NCBI GenBank assembly: GCA_016181325.1
Contig: JACOZO010000108.1
Coordinates: forward strand, 1-6,159
Source of the DNA: Candidatus Woesearchaeota archaeon
GTDB taxonomy: Archaea > Nanobdellota > Nanobdellia > Woesearchaeales > GW2011-AR4
Direction of reading: 5' to 3'
Length of the DNA: 6,159 nt
Each line of letters opens with the position of its first letter. Position 1 is the stretch's first letter. Below, piece by piece: positions 5,031-6,159 of the stretch. The notes below the pieces were generated by a model. That model saw nothing but the letters and a program-made list of their open reading frames with translations. It did not search any database and was not told the origin of the DNA. Both the position numbers and the translations under genes were made by a program.

Positions 5031-6159
5031 CTTTTTTGTGCACTATCCTTATCCTATATCTGGCAATTATCCCGAAATAAATTAGTATCAATATCAGGAT
5101 ACCCGATGAAACAGCCACTCCGGTAATGAAGCTGCCCGGCCTGTATGTTATCTCCAAAAGCCCCGGCTCATTGAGATAAATGCCGGAAATCATGCCGTCT
5201 GCCCTGTAGATATTGACAGGCTTGCCATTCAAAGAGGCGTGCCAGCCCGGAAACACTGCAAACTGCTCGCTGAGCACCAAGAAGTTATTCTTATATTTCA
5301 TGTCTTCTGGAAATATATCAAACACAATTCTCGTGCTTGAATATTCTTTGGGATCCTTGACCTTCAATTGGCCGGCCATGCTGCCAAATGCATCATTAAA
5401 TTCCTCAAAGCTTGCCGAATTCTTTTTGTTGAACAAATCCGGAAGCACTGTGTTGCCTGAACTCTTATATTGTATTACTTTATCAGCATCTTCAGGATTC
5501 ATGCTGGTCAGAATAAGCAAATTAAACCTCTCCAGCTCTTCCTGCGGGTATTTGCCAACCTCTTTTCCATGCACAATCAATGAATTCGAGGGATTGAATT
5601 TTGTGAGGAGCAGCGAATGAGCAACATTATTGGCATCTTCTTCCGAGCCTGCCACAAGAGCGCTGTTGTTGACGATGTAGTATCTTGGCAGGTACAGGCT
5701 ATTCTGGTAAAGATAAGGCCCCCATGCCTCCCTGACGCCGCAATTAACTGAACAGGCTTCAAACTTGCCCGCGAATCTCAGGAATGTGTCGTTTATCTCA
5801 TAATCGGAAATCACGTATTTGGCATTTAAGATGCCGTAAAGCTTGAACGGGAGGTATTGCTCGGCAAGTGACATATACCTTGCGTAATGGTCTGTCCAGA
5901 TTCCGCCGCCTCCTTTTAATGTCTCAATCCCGAGCTGTGCATTGTAGTTATAGCCTTCCGCGCCGATAAGATCCTTCATGCCCAGATTGATGGTCCTGAA
6001 TTCAGCCGTGTCATTTTTCAGGAAATCAAGCAGGGGAATTTCCTCCGGGCTTATGACTTTGGCAGAAGCCGGGCTGTCATTCACATAAGCGATTTCTACC
6101 GCTATCAGCGCAATCACAAGCAGAAACAATGCATGCTCAAGGGCTTTGACATGCCTTAT
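5008..6159 (-). CDS. YfhO-like membrane protein, N-terminal part beyond the window
   Basis: The frame is open from the right edge to TGA at 5008-5010. A TTG at 6129 could be read as a start, but ten more in-frame codons (IRHVKALEHA) precede it without a stop. The residues at 6060-6129 form a membrane helix that looks internal, so the true start is outside. The visible part has that helix, then LLDFLKND and FRTINLG, a LGIETLKGGGG / HYARYM stretch, and LYGILNAKYVI. It ends with FPGWHASLNGKPVNIYRADG, a PGLLEITYRPGSF strand, a final helix and a basic tail. The LNAKYVI, PGWxAxxNGK and YRPGSF elements are typical of the outer C-terminal domain of YfhO-type proteins, which in bacteria are linked to glycosylation of lipoteichoic acid. 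It is first of three overlapping genes here, so a role in lipid-linked glycan modification is likely; the substrate is unknown. Confidence 0.8.
   Translation of the reverse strand: MRHVKALEHALFLLVIALIAVEIAYVNDSPASAKVISPEEIPLLDFLKNDTAEFRTINLGMKDLIGAEGYNYNAQLGIETLKGGGGIWTDHYARYMSLAEQYLPFKLYGILNAKYVISDYEINDTFLRFAGKFEACSVNCGVREAWGPYLYQNSLYLPRYYIVNNSALVAGSEEDANNVAHSLLLTKFNPSNSLIVHGKEVGKYPQEELERFNLLILTSMNPEDADKVIQYKSSGNTVLPDLFNKKNSASFEEFNDAFGSMAGQLKVKDPKEYSSTRIVFDIFPEDMKYKNNFLVLSEQFAVFPGWHASLNGKPVNIYRADGMISGIYLNEPGLLEITYRPGSFITGVAVSSGILILILIYFGIIARYRIRIVHKKDEPQNKS

Noticed and set aside
5213..5762. Open frames 5213-5620 plus and 5577-5762 minus
   Set aside because: Both overlap the YfhO-like frame, whose PGW and LNAKYVI motifs show it to be the real gene.
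6127..6129. TTG 6129 as the start of the YfhO-like gene
   Set aside because: The frame stays open to the window edge, there is no clear Shine-Dalgarno, and the protein expected for this family is much longer with many more N-terminal helices.

Overview
The window looks archaeal, most likely from an uncultured DPANN-type lineage (Woesearchaeota/Pacearchaeota-like). This is an inference. It rests on two TATA-box promoters placed for leaderless transcripts, arginine codons that are mostly AGG/AGA, frequent ATA isoleucine codons, and gene families common in such genomes. No rRNA, tRNA, CRISPR array, integrase or transposase was seen.

Layout. (1) On the minus strand, from 987 off the left edge, lies a family 9 (heptosyltransferase-like) glycosyltransferase lacking only its extreme C-terminus. 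(2) An 84-bp gap (988-1071) holds two divergent TATA boxes, each about 26-27 nt from a start codon. (3) On the plus strand, 1072-2684 encodes a multi-pass GT-C-type membrane glycosyltransferase of 534 residues. It is split by a perfect 8-bp tandem duplication at 1341-1356. A 114-residue membrane protein (2681-3025) follows with an ATGA overlap. (4) On the minus strand, reading from the right edge, are a YfhO-like membrane protein missing its N-terminal part (5008 to beyond 6159), a second GT-C-type glycosyltransferase (3393-5030) and a second small membrane protein (3044-3412). All three overlap by about 20 nt. The two operons converge with only 18 bp between their stop codons.

Taken together this is a surface-glycan or glycoprotein locus: one cytosolic nucleotide-sugar-type transferase and three integral membrane proteins of the lipid-linked-sugar (GT-C/YfhO) kind. 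The two convergent halves look like related copies of one cassette, a GT-C protein followed by a small four-helix membrane protein. The two GT-C proteins share a WGxWP motif at the same residue numbers (150-154), but only after the 8-bp duplication is removed from the broken copy. Substrates and the glycan made cannot be told from the sequence.
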